Shown: positions 8,701 to 13,371 of the stretch, piece after piece
Numbering within the stretch: the stretch's first letter is position 1
Layout: the number at the start of each line of letters is the position of its first letter
NCBI GenBank assembly: GCA_003164305.1
Contig: PLSZ01000434.1
Coordinates: forward strand, 1 to 13,371
DNA length: 13,371 nt
Origin: Acetobacteraceae bacterium
GTDB taxonomy: Bacteria; Pseudomonadota; Alphaproteobacteria; Acetobacterales; Acetobacteraceae
Reading direction: 5' to 3'
Notes under the pieces: generated by a model
Databases searched by the model: none
What the model saw: the letters and a program-made list of their open reading frames with translations, nothing else
What the model was told of the DNA's origin: nothing
Translations under genes and position numbers: made by a program

Positions 8701-11151
8701 AGCGCCGCGGTCACGCAAATCCTGGTGGGCAACCCCAGCGGCGGCGCGGGGTCGCTGATCGTCAGCGATGGCGTGCTGAGCGGCACCAATGAGGGCTTGT
8801 TCGTCGGCGGCGGCAATGGCTCGATGCTGGTCGAGGCCGGGGGCACCGTGAGCACCGGGTTCTCGGCCGGCGGCCCGGCGGTGGACGTCAGCGCGCCCGG
8901 CGGGCAGGCGAACGCGCAGGTGCTCGGCGCGACGTCGCTGTGGAACCTGACCTCGACGAACGGGCAGTTCGTGGTCGGCGACAGCGGCGGCGGGTCGGTC
9001 GCGGTGATCGGCGGCGTAGTGAACGCCGGGACCAACGTGGTCGATATCGGCAACCAGTCCGGCGGCGCGGGCAGTATCAGCGTCACCAGTGGCGGATCGT
9101 TCAGCGCGACCTCGGCGTCGAACCTGTCGTCGGCGATCGTCGTCGGCTCCGCCGCGGGGTCGAGCGGGGCGGTGTCGGTCACCGGCGCGGGCTCGAAGGT
9201 GAGCGCGACCGGGCAATTGACGGTGGGCGGCGGCGGCGGCGGTGCGCTGACGATCGGCGCCGGGGCGACGGTGGTGGCCGGCGGCGCCGCGTTCGCTCCA
9301 TCGCAGGGCATCGATGTGGGCCAGTCGGGCGGCGCGTCCGGCGCGATCTCGGTGAGCGGCACGAATTCGCTGCTGAGCAACATTGGGGCGTTCATCGTCG
9401 GCGATTCCGGCATGGGCGCGCTGACGGTGGGCGGCGGCGGCACGCTGGTCACGGGACCGGGCGGGGTTGGCGGCCTGGCGGGCCTGGTGATCGGCAACGC
9501 GGCGGGGGCCACGGGGTCCTCGGTCGAGGTCACCGGCGCGGGGTCGCAGATGAACGTGACCGGGTTGCTGGATGTCGGGATCTCCGCGTCAGCCGGGCTG
9601 CAGATCAGCGGCGGGGCGACGGTGACGGCGGGGTCGCTGGACGCGGCCAACGTGGCGTCGGCGATCGCTCAGGTGGGGTTGACCGATCCGGGCAGCGAGC
9701 TGATCGTTTCGGGGGCCGCGACGGTGGCGGACGATGGCACGGGCGTGTTGTCGGTGCTGAACGGGGCGACGTTCTCCGCGCAATCGCTGACGATCGGTAA
9801 CCAGACGGACAGTTCCGGGGCGCTGGTGGTGTCCGGGAACGGGTCGCTGCTGTCGATCTCCGGGCAGTTGAACATTGGGACCGCGTTGGGCACCGGCGAT
9901 CTGACCGTCGGGCCCGGCGCGGTGGTCAATGCGTCGGTGGTGAACCTGCAAGGCGGGGTGGTGCTGGAAGGCGGCGTGCTCGATCCGACGGTCTTCATCG
10001 AGAACGGCGGCAGCACGACCGGCGGCTTCGGCACCGTCTCCTCGCAGTTTATCCTGCTCGAAGGCACCATCCTTTCCAACGGCAGCAAGTCCGGTAAGGA
10101 AACCGAGGTCGTGCAGGGCACCGTGGTCGGCGGCGGCACCGCCACCATCAACGGCTCGGTCTCCGTCAACGGTCCCGGGATTCTGCAGATCGGGACCCAC
10201 GATACGATCGAGTTGACAGGGGCCGTGGTGAACGCCGCCACCACGACGTTCACGGATAACCTGACGCCGACCGGCACTTACACGGTCAACAACAGCGTGA
10301 TCGACGTGGTGTTCCAGGACAGCACGGGCCTGTTGCAACTGGACGACATCGCCGGTTTCGCGGGGACCGTCGCGACGTGGAAAGGCGGCGACTCGTTCGT
10401 GATCACGGGCGGTACGTTGTCGAATCTCGGTGTGAGCAATGGGAACACATTGACGTTCTCCGATGCCGGCACCGGCGCGGGCACGGGCGGGATCGATACG
10501 ATCATCTTCGGCTCGGGCATCAGCGCGGGGGCGTTTGGCATCGTCAACGGCAACACCGTTCAGGCGGTGGCGTGCTTCGCCGAGGGCACGCGCATCGGCA
10601 CCGCGCGTGGCGAGGTCGCGGTGGAGGCGCTTGCGGTGGGCGATCGGGCGGTAACGGCCGATGGCGGCGACGAGGCGATCGTTTGGATCGGGCAACGGGC
10701 GGTGAACTGCGCGGCGCATCCGGCGCCCGAGACGGTGTGGCCGGTTCGCGTGCAAGCAGGCGCGTTCGGGAGGAACGTTCCGGAGCGGGATCTTTGGTTA
10801 TCGCCGGATCACGCGGTGTTCGTCGCTGACGTGTTGGTGCCGGTGAAGTTACTGATCAACGGGGACAGCATCGCTCAGGTACCGCGTGACCGGGTGCGGT
10901 ATTTCCATGTCGAGTTGCCGCGTCATTCGATGATCCTGGCGGAAGGGCTGACGGTCGAAAGTTACCTGGACAGCGGCGACCGGGCGAACTTTTCCGGGTA
11001 CGAAACGATCCGGCTGTTCCCGGATTTCGTTGCCCGGTTGTGGGAAACGCAGGGCGTGGCGCCGCTGGTGATGACGGGAGAGGCGCTGGAGGCGGCTCGG
11101 CGGATGGTGGCCTCGTCGCGGGCGGTCGCGGGTTTGGCGATTGGCGGCTGA
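3034..11151 (+). CDS. Giant beta-repeat protein with C-terminal Hint (Hint_2-type) domain
   Basis: A 2705-residue protein read without interruption from ATG 3034. It contains: W-rich modules of about 300-360 residues starting at residues 5, 315 and about 670, each with a GD(T)-containing segment soon after; a beta-solenoid-like block (residues about 923-2308) of some 51 rungs with the pattern T-[LV]-x-[VI]-x-x-G-G-x-[LV]...[IV]-G...-S-G, matching what I know as T5SS/PEP-CTERM-associated repeats; an LxxD-type module at about 2434-2510; a Hint domain (about 2513-2655) starting at Cys2514 (CFAEGTRI) with SPDH at 2590-2593; and a tail with 'APLVMTGEALEAARRM'. I find only two Cys in the whole protein, both in the Hint part. 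The repeat block has about five Lys/Arg, so the protein is very acidic. There is no Sec signal, transmembrane segment, autotransporter barrel, PEP-CTERM or RTX motif. Hint_2 proteins of alphaproteobacteria are often thought to be exported by type I systems; that route is inferred, and no exporter gene is in the window. Probable role: extracellular or surface structure or adhesion. Confidence 0.92.
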   Translation: MAASTWTWLGLSDIVNASTNWARDSGSGTKGYPSSGDTAILTGAGVAPEFLDTDLSGAVTIDLTGSGTVQFLNDTGFFNTTSIDSGTTIDAMGTATSFVAEGTVTNAGTIQVTGSGNQLTIDITSDVSNGATLTGWLENDGSIVINTGDQLTVTGSAGATYAGFGTIYVNGGTAVIDAALPTFSNDANFSIGQGGSLEIGQSGTSAQPNINFNGSGVLKIDQPGSFAGTISGFALGDTIDLGILNVTSVVYDNQGDIFLIGTNGGTVFASQTQGGNLGGNGSGTFTLTGTGGVAGDVIVTEGNGGDTVLTSTPPRTWLWAPGVSASANTPGDFSVLAGPPYPDGNPTQGDTVINAGGTVVASGGFNLQSNTIELGGTAATAALLVSTALAGSGGNDNGQTPSAQNPTIDQNSVIESQVNSVGTVFTGNTTKSSSFLGVNGLFVNEGSVLANGPTGSGFTIAVSATTVVGTAASTLVPGYFINYNQIEVDPGNAMTITVGANSEFFNVSEILVNSGSLLFDAASGALDGGYAGGSGAVVITGDSTVETNASYPSTSTTSLPIYAFADPESGNTLKIDNIGSFGGVIVGFAQNDTIDLGTSITAAALAYSSTTGILNLENNGTIVDSLVLGSGNFLNGTTTISGGVAGSFIVGTGTDGDTILTTNVGNDVFSNTSGSWQAAGLWSNGEPGSLDTTFIGLGPKSTATLTTGGQAVTAGAPILISGLLQITSATTFNAYPLRQFGGTLEVTGGNTLTGSQLSMSGGTTEIDPAGTVDLTGHVVYGSTGANNGTVAVGAGNTRAVSVSSGSLLVNGGVLNAGTGVPGGGGGSFLIGVDGGGTPANVTVQSNGTSTGVVTDFYTELASDPTGFGSLQLSGNGTAGSATWTDQIDPGETASNTTGYMLVGYDNQGTLISPLTPPAFAGQATLQVQNGATLTEQSYAIVGLSPDSSGSVDVVGGLWNIGTGVDGGFLTVGDSASSSGTVTVDSGATVALAQGGTFLNSGTSFTGSGISVGLSAQSTGTIAVQNGGQLTDGASLGIGTSGQGLLEILNGGTVKITGTAGVGAGQSAGGVGTLLVSGGNGSPSVLNVAASAKGIGAGVIGQGTVDVENGGTILMNGTGGIGVGQSANASGVVIVNGGGSSIDESAAGSGMGIAQGVSSSGSVLVENGGTIALNGNGSTAGFGIGQAAGAHGTLDIESGGTVQVNAPSNILAGQSAGASGLLIVNGMGAALNVGTVNNGTVTGASLGLVVGGAGSGTMTVENGGTVQFDSAAGGLRDGSPGAGLLTVSGTGSSLTLDTPNNPESVGISGQGTLDVLAGGSFTANNQLAIGGIQSSGTGVVLVSGSGSSLTLTGSSGGIAVGGPGQGTLTINNNASVAAQQNVSIGSGAAGSSGTVTVGDTAAAVGGALTAGGNVLNIGVGGTGLLNVFGGGTVTFTGTSGINLGGGTGVGGHGTISINGGTLSAGGSGITVGNSTGSGSLSVSGGGLLTAGSPSSFAIINATAGGTAVATISGGTWNQSGQITIGTTGGGSLDINGNGGVNTGVNLFIGAAGTGSGTVSLETNGSLLVGGGGISVGSTLGGSGTLEVAGGTVTASGLNESAGGTVLVGSGSLAVSGFVAVGQFGTGAELTLTGGTMSTGNFTIGQNTFSSGNVAVSGGSLSVNGLSVGAGGAGTLTVNTGQFTNSGANSVTLGGLNEAGSSGTLTINGGLFSDTGGYFGVGSTNAAGFLTLNGGQLITGGGIVFADVNATGSGTALAQVNGGTWTSNGSLIVGDTGGGTLAIGGGGVAMGGAVTIGQQSGGSGTVTMSGGTLSSGGLFTVGGQGSGSATIGSGASLIAGAGVVIADGASNPGTLTVNGGHATAAGAIKVGGGGNAGLLIENGASFIANGSSAAVTQILVGNPSGGAGSLIVSDGVLSGTNEGLFVGGGNGSMLVEAGGTVSTGFSAGGPAVDVSAPGGQANAQVLGATSLWNLTSTNGQFVVGDSGGGSVAVIGGVVNAGTNVVDIGNQSGGAGSISVTSGGSFSATSASNLSSAIVVGSAAGSSGAVSVTGAGSKVSATGQLTVGGGGGGALTIGAGATVVAGGAAFAPSQGIDVGQSGGASGAISVSGTNSLLSNIGAFIVGDSGMGALTVGGGGTLVTGPGGVGGLAGLVIGNAAGATGSSVEVTGAGSQMNVTGLLDVGISASAGLQISGGATVTAGSLDAANVASAIAQVGLTDPGSELIVSGAATVADDGTGVLSVLNGATFSAQSLTIGNQTDSSGALVVSGNGSLLSISGQLNIGTALGTGDLTVGPGAVVNASVVNLQGGVVLEGGVLDPTVFIENGGSTTGGFGTVSSQFILLEGTILSNGSKSGKETEVVQGTVVGGGTATINGSVSVNGPGILQIGTHDTIELTGAVVNAATTTFTDNLTPTGTYTVNNSVIDVVFQDSTGLLQLDDIAGFAGTVATWKGGDSFVITGGTLSNLGVSNGNTLTFSDAGTGAGTGGIDTIIFGSGISAGAFGIVNGNTVQAVACFAEGTRIGTARGEVAVEALAVGDRAVTADGGDEAIVWIGQRAVNCAAHPAPETVWPVRVQAGAFGRNVPERDLWLSPDHAVFVADVLVPVKLLINGDSIAQVPRDRVRYFHVELPRHSMILAEGLTVESYLDSGDRANFSGYETIRLFPDFVARLWETQGVAPLVMTGEALEAARRMVASSRAVAGLAIGG
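5800..9957 (+). repeat. About 51 beta-rung repeats (T5SS/PEP-CTERM-associated type)
   Basis: Residues 923-2308 split into about 51 rungs, averaging 27 residues. Each starts with a hydrophobic beta-strand such as TLTV, TVDV or LLIV. This is followed by an Asn/Ser-Gly-Gly turn, a second strand, and an [IV]G step ending in SG or QG. In the first third, rungs alternate between 'ENGGT' and 'SGxGSSL' types, giving a superrepeat of about 55 residues. Later rungs become shorter and more uniform (for example 'TLTVNGG', 'TVTMSGG'). DNA copies such as GAGAACGGCGGCAC recur, but the rungs are well diverged, so recent slippage is not evident. My reading finds 4 Lys and 1 Arg in about 1386 residues. A right-handed beta-helix is the likely fold by analogy. 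Confidence 0.85.
10567..10998 (+). other. Hint (hedgehog/intein, Hint_2-type) domain of the giant protein
   Basis: This covers residues about 2512-2655. It begins with 'VACFAEGTRIGT' (Cys2514, bases 10573-10575), continues with 'VEALAVGDRAVT', 'IVWIGQRAV' and 'PVRVQAGAFG', then 'DLWLSPDHAVFV' (His2593), 'VPVKLLINGDS', 'VRYFHVELPRHSMILAEGL' and 'VESYLDSGDRANF'. The order and spacing match the Hint_2 family of alphaproteobacterial proteins. In Hint domains, the first Cys and the block-B His drive an N-to-S acyl shift and peptide-bond cleavage. Here that would cut between Ala2513 and Cys2514 and free the repeat-bearing part. The C-terminal His-Asn pair needed for full intein splicing is not seen, so cleavage rather than splicing is the likely reaction, if active. 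Confidence 0.88.
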
Positions 11152-11175
11152 CGTGTTTGACTCGCCCCGGTCAGC

Positions 11176-11180
11176 GGAGG
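11176..11180 (+). promoter_or_regulatory. Shine-Dalgarno for the monooxygenase gene
   Basis: GGAGG stands 10 bases before ATG 11191, within the 39-base gap after the giant gene. The nearer ATG at 11183 is in another frame, so this site supports 11191. Confidence 0.65.
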
Positions 11181-11190
11181 CGATGCGGTC

Positions 11191-12837
11191 ATGTCGGACG
11201 TTCAGGAACGGGAAGCGGAGAGCGCCGGCGATGGGCGTGAGTTGCAGTTGGACGCGATCGTGGTCGGCGGCGGGTTGGGCGGGCTTTACGCGCTGCACCG
11301 GCTGCGCGGATTGGGCCTGACGGCGCGAGTGTTCGAGACTGGGTCCGGCGTCGGCGGCACGTGGTTCTGGAACCGTTATCCCGGCGCACGCTGCGACGTT
11401 GAGAGCATGGAATATTCCTATGCGTTCGACGACGATCTGCAGCAGGAATGGAAGTGGCCGGAACGCTACGGCACGCAACCGGAAATCCTGCGCTACATCA
11501 ACCATGTCGCCGATCGTTTCGACCTGCGGCGGGATGTGATCCTGAACGCCCGGGTCGTTTCGGCGGTGTTTGATCCGGCGCGCGCGATGTGGACGGTGCG
11601 GACGGATCGGGGCGACGTGGCGCGAGCGCCGTTTTGCATCATGGCGACGGGCAATTTATCGACGCCGCGGGTACCGGATTTCAAGGGGATCGAGACGTTC
11701 AAGGGGCGGTGGTACCATAGCGGGCTGTGGCCGCATGAGGGCGTCGATTTTTCTGGGCTGCGCGTGGGGGTGATCGGTACCGGGTCATCCGGGGTGCAGA
11801 TGATTCCGCTGATCGCGGCCGCCGCGAAGCATCTGCACGTGTTTCAGCGGACGGCGAATTTCAGCCTGCCGGCGCGCAACGGGCCGATGGATCTGGAAAT
11901 CGAGCAGACGCACAAAGCCGAATATCCGGCGCGGCGGGCGGCGGCGTATGAGACGCCGTTCGGGATCGCGGGGTTCCCTCCCCCGGTGAAATCGGCGCTG
12001 GAGGCGACGCCGGAGGAACGCGACGCCAAGTACGAAGCGAAATGGGCCGAAGGCGGCAGCATCAGTTTTCTGTATTCGTATAACGATCTGCTGGTGAACC
12101 AGGCGGCGAACGATACGGCATCGGAATTCGTGCGCGACAAGATCCGCTCGATCGTGCGCGATCCGGCGGTGGCGGAATTGCTGGCGCCCAAAGATCATCC
12201 GATTGGCACGAAGCGGCTGTGCCTCGATACGAATTATTATGAGACGTATAACCGGGATAATGTGACGCTGGTGGATGTGGGGAGCAGTCCGATCCAGGAG
12301 ATCACCGCGACGGGGGTGCGGACGGCGGACGCCGAGTACGAACTGGACGCGATCGTGTTCGCGACCGGGTTCGACGCGATGACCGGGGCGCTGCGGGAGA
12401 TCGATATCCGGGTCGGCATTGGTCCGACCCTGGCGGAGACATGGGCGGGCGGCCCGGTGACCTATCTGGGTCTGATGGTCTCGGGCTTTCCGAATATGTT
12501 CACCATTACCGGGCCGGGCAGTCCATCGGTGAAGACTCAGATGATCGTGGCGATCGAGCAACATATGGACTGGATCGCCGATTGCCTGGCGGCGATGCGG
12601 GCGCGCGGGATGCGACGGATCGAGCCCAGTGTGGAGGCGGAACGGGATTGGGTGCGGCATGTGAATGAGATCGCGGACGGCACGCTGTATCCGCTGGCGA
12701 ACTCCTGGTACGTGGGCGCGAACATTCCGGGCAAGCCGCGCGTCTTCATGCCGTATGTCGGCGGCTTCGCGTTGTACAAGAAGACATGCGACGCGGTAGC
12801 GGAGAATGGCTACGAAGGGTTCGTGATGTCGCGGTAG
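11191..12837 (+). CDS. Type I Baeyer-Villiger flavin monooxygenase
   Basis: A 548-residue FAD- and NADPH-dependent monooxygenase of the cyclohexanone/phenylacetone monooxygenase type. It inserts an oxygen atom next to a carbonyl to turn ketones into esters or lactones, in the cytosol. All diagnostic motifs are intact: the FAD Rossmann GGGLGG (residues 26-31), the BVMO motif 'GGTWFWNRYPGARCD' (55-69), the type I fingerprint 'FKGRWYHSGLWP' (170-181; F-x-G-x-x-x-H-x-x-x-W-P), the NADPH Rossmann GTGSSG (196-201) and 'DAIVFATGFD' (386-395). The length is close to the family's usual 530-550 residues. The leading 18 residues before the first strand are polar and normal for the family. It follows the giant gene by 39 bases on the same strand and could be read through from it, but no functional link is evident. 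Substrate cannot be deduced; cyclic, aryl or steroid ketones are all possible. Confidence 0.93.
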   Translation: MSDVQEREAESAGDGRELQLDAIVVGGGLGGLYALHRLRGLGLTARVFETGSGVGGTWFWNRYPGARCDVESMEYSYAFDDDLQQEWKWPERYGTQPEILRYINHVADRFDLRRDVILNARVVSAVFDPARAMWTVRTDRGDVARAPFCIMATGNLSTPRVPDFKGIETFKGRWYHSGLWPHEGVDFSGLRVGVIGTGSSGVQMIPLIAAAAKHLHVFQRTANFSLPARNGPMDLEIEQTHKAEYPARRAAAYETPFGIAGFPPPVKSALEATPEERDAKYEAKWAEGGSISFLYSYNDLLVNQAANDTASEFVRDKIRSIVRDPAVAELLAPKDHPIGTKRLCLDTNYYETYNRDNVTLVDVGSSPIQEITATGVRTADAEYELDAIVFATGFDAMTGALREIDIRVGIGPTLAETWAGGPVTYLGLMVSGFPNMFTITGPGSPSVKTQMIVAIEQHMDWIADCLAAMRARGMRRIEPSVEAERDWVRHVNEIADGTLYPLANSWYVGANIPGKPRVFMPYVGGFALYKKTCDAVAENGYEGFVMSR

Positions 12838-12870
12838 CACCAGGGGCTGGCGCACTGTCCCCTCAACGTC

Positions 12871-12894
12871 ATGGCCGGGCCTCGACCCGGCCAT
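12871..12894. repeat. Perfect hairpin between convergent genes
   Basis: ATGGCCGGG (12871-12879) and CCCGGCCAT (12886-12894) form a perfect 9-base stem with a 6-base loop, 33 bases after the monooxygenase stop. There is no T-run on either strand, so it is not a standard intrinsic terminator. Its wording (CATGGCCGGG...CCCGGCCAT) is typical of short dispersed palindromes in alphaproteobacterial intergenic DNA, and it may still act as a shared mRNA 3' stabiliser. Confidence 0.7.
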
Positions 12895-12919
12895 CTGGCG
12901 CGGCACGTGCGTCGACAGG

Positions 12920-12941
12920 TCACCGGGTCGGGGCCCGGTGA
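12920..12941. repeat. Second short palindrome between convergent genes
   Basis: TCACCGGG (12920-12927) and CCCGGTGA (12934-12941) form a perfect 8-base stem with a 6-base loop. It lies 25 bases after the previous hairpin and carries the same CCGGG core, which suggests a paired REP-like arrangement. Confidence 0.65.
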
Positions 12942-12987
12942 TGACGGGGAAACGGGTGATGGCGGGGAACAGGTGATAATGGGGAAC
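12937..12987. repeat. Three imperfect 16-17-base tandem copies
   Basis: GGTGATGACGGGGAAAC (12937-12953), GGTGATGGCGGGGAAC (12955-12970) and GGTGATAATGGGGAAC (12972-12987) repeat at 17-18-base steps. The first copy overlaps the right arm of the second palindrome. The pattern looks like local duplication of the flank of a REP-like element; no function is apparent. Confidence 0.75.
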
Positions 12988-13024
12988 ACGCCTGTCTCGC
13001 GTTCCGGCGATAGCACTTCCCCGG

Positions 13025-13371
13025 TCAGGCTCGCTCGTTGATCAGGTCCAACGGATAAATCGGGCGGCGGATTTTTTCGAAGTTGAGGATGCCGTAGTCG
13101 GAGGTGCAGACGCCGATTCCGTTGCACTCGACGACGTGTTTCGCCAGCGAACCGAGATCGGCGCGCCAGTGCACGCGGCTTTTGATGGCGACGTAGTGTT
13201 TCGAGGCAGGATCGATACCGACGACCTTGAACAGGCCGAGGTCGCTCGGTTCGGCGTGGCGGCTGATCAGCACGATCTCGACTTTTCCGGTGTCCAGCAC
13301 GGCCATCGGGCCCATCATCACCTTGACGCCGCGGCGCATCGGGCTGTCGCTGGTGAAGTAGCCCGCCGACA
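13025..13371 (-). CDS. MlrC-like (M81 family) metallopeptidase, C-terminal part
   Basis: The frame on the - strand ends at TGA (13027-13025) and is open to the window edge, showing 114 residues of the C-terminal domain. An internal Met at 13339 is not taken as the start because the family sequence continues in frame upstream ('AGYFTSDSP' precedes it). Recognisable blocks are 'GPMAVLDTGKVEIVLISRH', 'LGLFKVVGIDPASKHYVAIK', 'SRVHWRADLGSLAKHVV' and the terminal 'RRPIYPLDL', which match the C-terminal domain of MlrC (microcystin-degradation protein C) homologues. MlrC hydrolyses linear peptides; most homologues have unknown substrates. The zinc-binding N-terminal domain is outside the window, so activity cannot be judged. 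The gene converges on the monooxygenase gene. M81 proteins often sit in clusters with racemase-family and transport genes, which fits the left part of the window loosely. Confidence 0.87.
   Translation of the reverse strand, partial: SAGYFTSDSPMRRGVKVMMGPMAVLDTGKVEIVLISRHAEPSDLGLFKVVGIDPASKHYVAIKSRVHWRADLGSLAKHVVECNGIGVCTSDYGILNFEKIRRPIYPLDLINERA

Noticed and set aside
7581..9650. A 689-residue open frame on the - strand inside the giant gene
   Set aside because: It is Pro/Pro-Ser/Thr/Val-rich, exactly what the complement of Gly-rich GC-ending codons gives. It has no recognisable domain, while the + frame is clearly repeat-coding.
10567..10998. Full intein
   Set aside because: There is no C-terminal His-Asn with a following nucleophile and no downstream extein; the arrangement fits a C-terminal Hint_2 domain.
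3034..11151. Autotransporter (T5SS) or PEP-CTERM protein
   Set aside because: The C-terminus is a Hint domain and a short helical tail. No beta-barrel ending in an aromatic residue, no PEP motif with a membrane helix and Arg cluster, and no signal peptide is present.
3034..11151. RTX calcium-binding toxin
   Set aside because: The Gly-rich rungs lack the GGxGxDxUx nonapeptide spacing; Asp residues are scattered.
12937..12987. CRISPR-like array
   Set aside because: Three 16-17-base units are directly adjacent with no spacers, and no cas genes are nearby.

Overview
The window is strongly GC-rich, with codons ending mostly in G or C, Shine-Dalgarno-led starts and tightly packed catabolic genes. 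The gene families, and a C-terminal Hint_2-type domain on a giant surface-like protein, suggest an alphaproteobacterium, most likely of the Acetobacteraceae. That placement is an inference from gene content; no rRNA or other marker gene is present.

Region 1 (1-2342, + strand) is a compact three-gene run: the 3' part of an Asp/Glu/hydantoin racemase-family gene, a gene of the 4,5-dihydroxyphthalate decarboxylase / substrate-binding-fold family, and an HpcH/HpaI-type aldolase. Gene 2 overlaps gene 1 by 4 bases and gene 3 follows after a 3-base gap, so they are almost certainly one operon for small-molecule (carboxylate or aromatic) catabolism. The racemase-like protein has lost both cysteines expected in a two-cysteine racemase.

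Region 2 (2343-3033) has no convincing gene. It holds a 145-base nested palindrome whose arms are built from a 10-base tandem motif, a terminator-like hairpin, fragments that look like dispersed intergenic repeats, and the leader of the next gene.

Region 3 (3034-11151, + strand) is one uninterrupted gene for a 2705-residue Gly/Ser/Thr/Val/Asn-rich protein. It has N-terminal W-rich modules, about 51 short beta-rungs (roughly 27 residues each) of the kind seen in T5SS/PEP-CTERM-associated repeats, and a C-terminal Hint (hedgehog/intein) domain with its nucleophilic Cys and block-B His. It has no Sec signal peptide, no autotransporter barrel and no RTX nonapeptides. I read it as a probable secreted or surface beta-helix protein that may be processed by its own Hint domain.

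Region 4 (11191-12837, + strand) encodes a complete type I Baeyer-Villiger monooxygenase with an intact fingerprint. After a short convergent intergenic region with two hairpins and a 17-base tandem repeat, region 5 (13025-13371, - strand) is the C-terminal part of an MlrC-like (M81) metallopeptidase whose start lies beyond the window. Apart from the giant Hint protein, the genes look like accessory catabolism.
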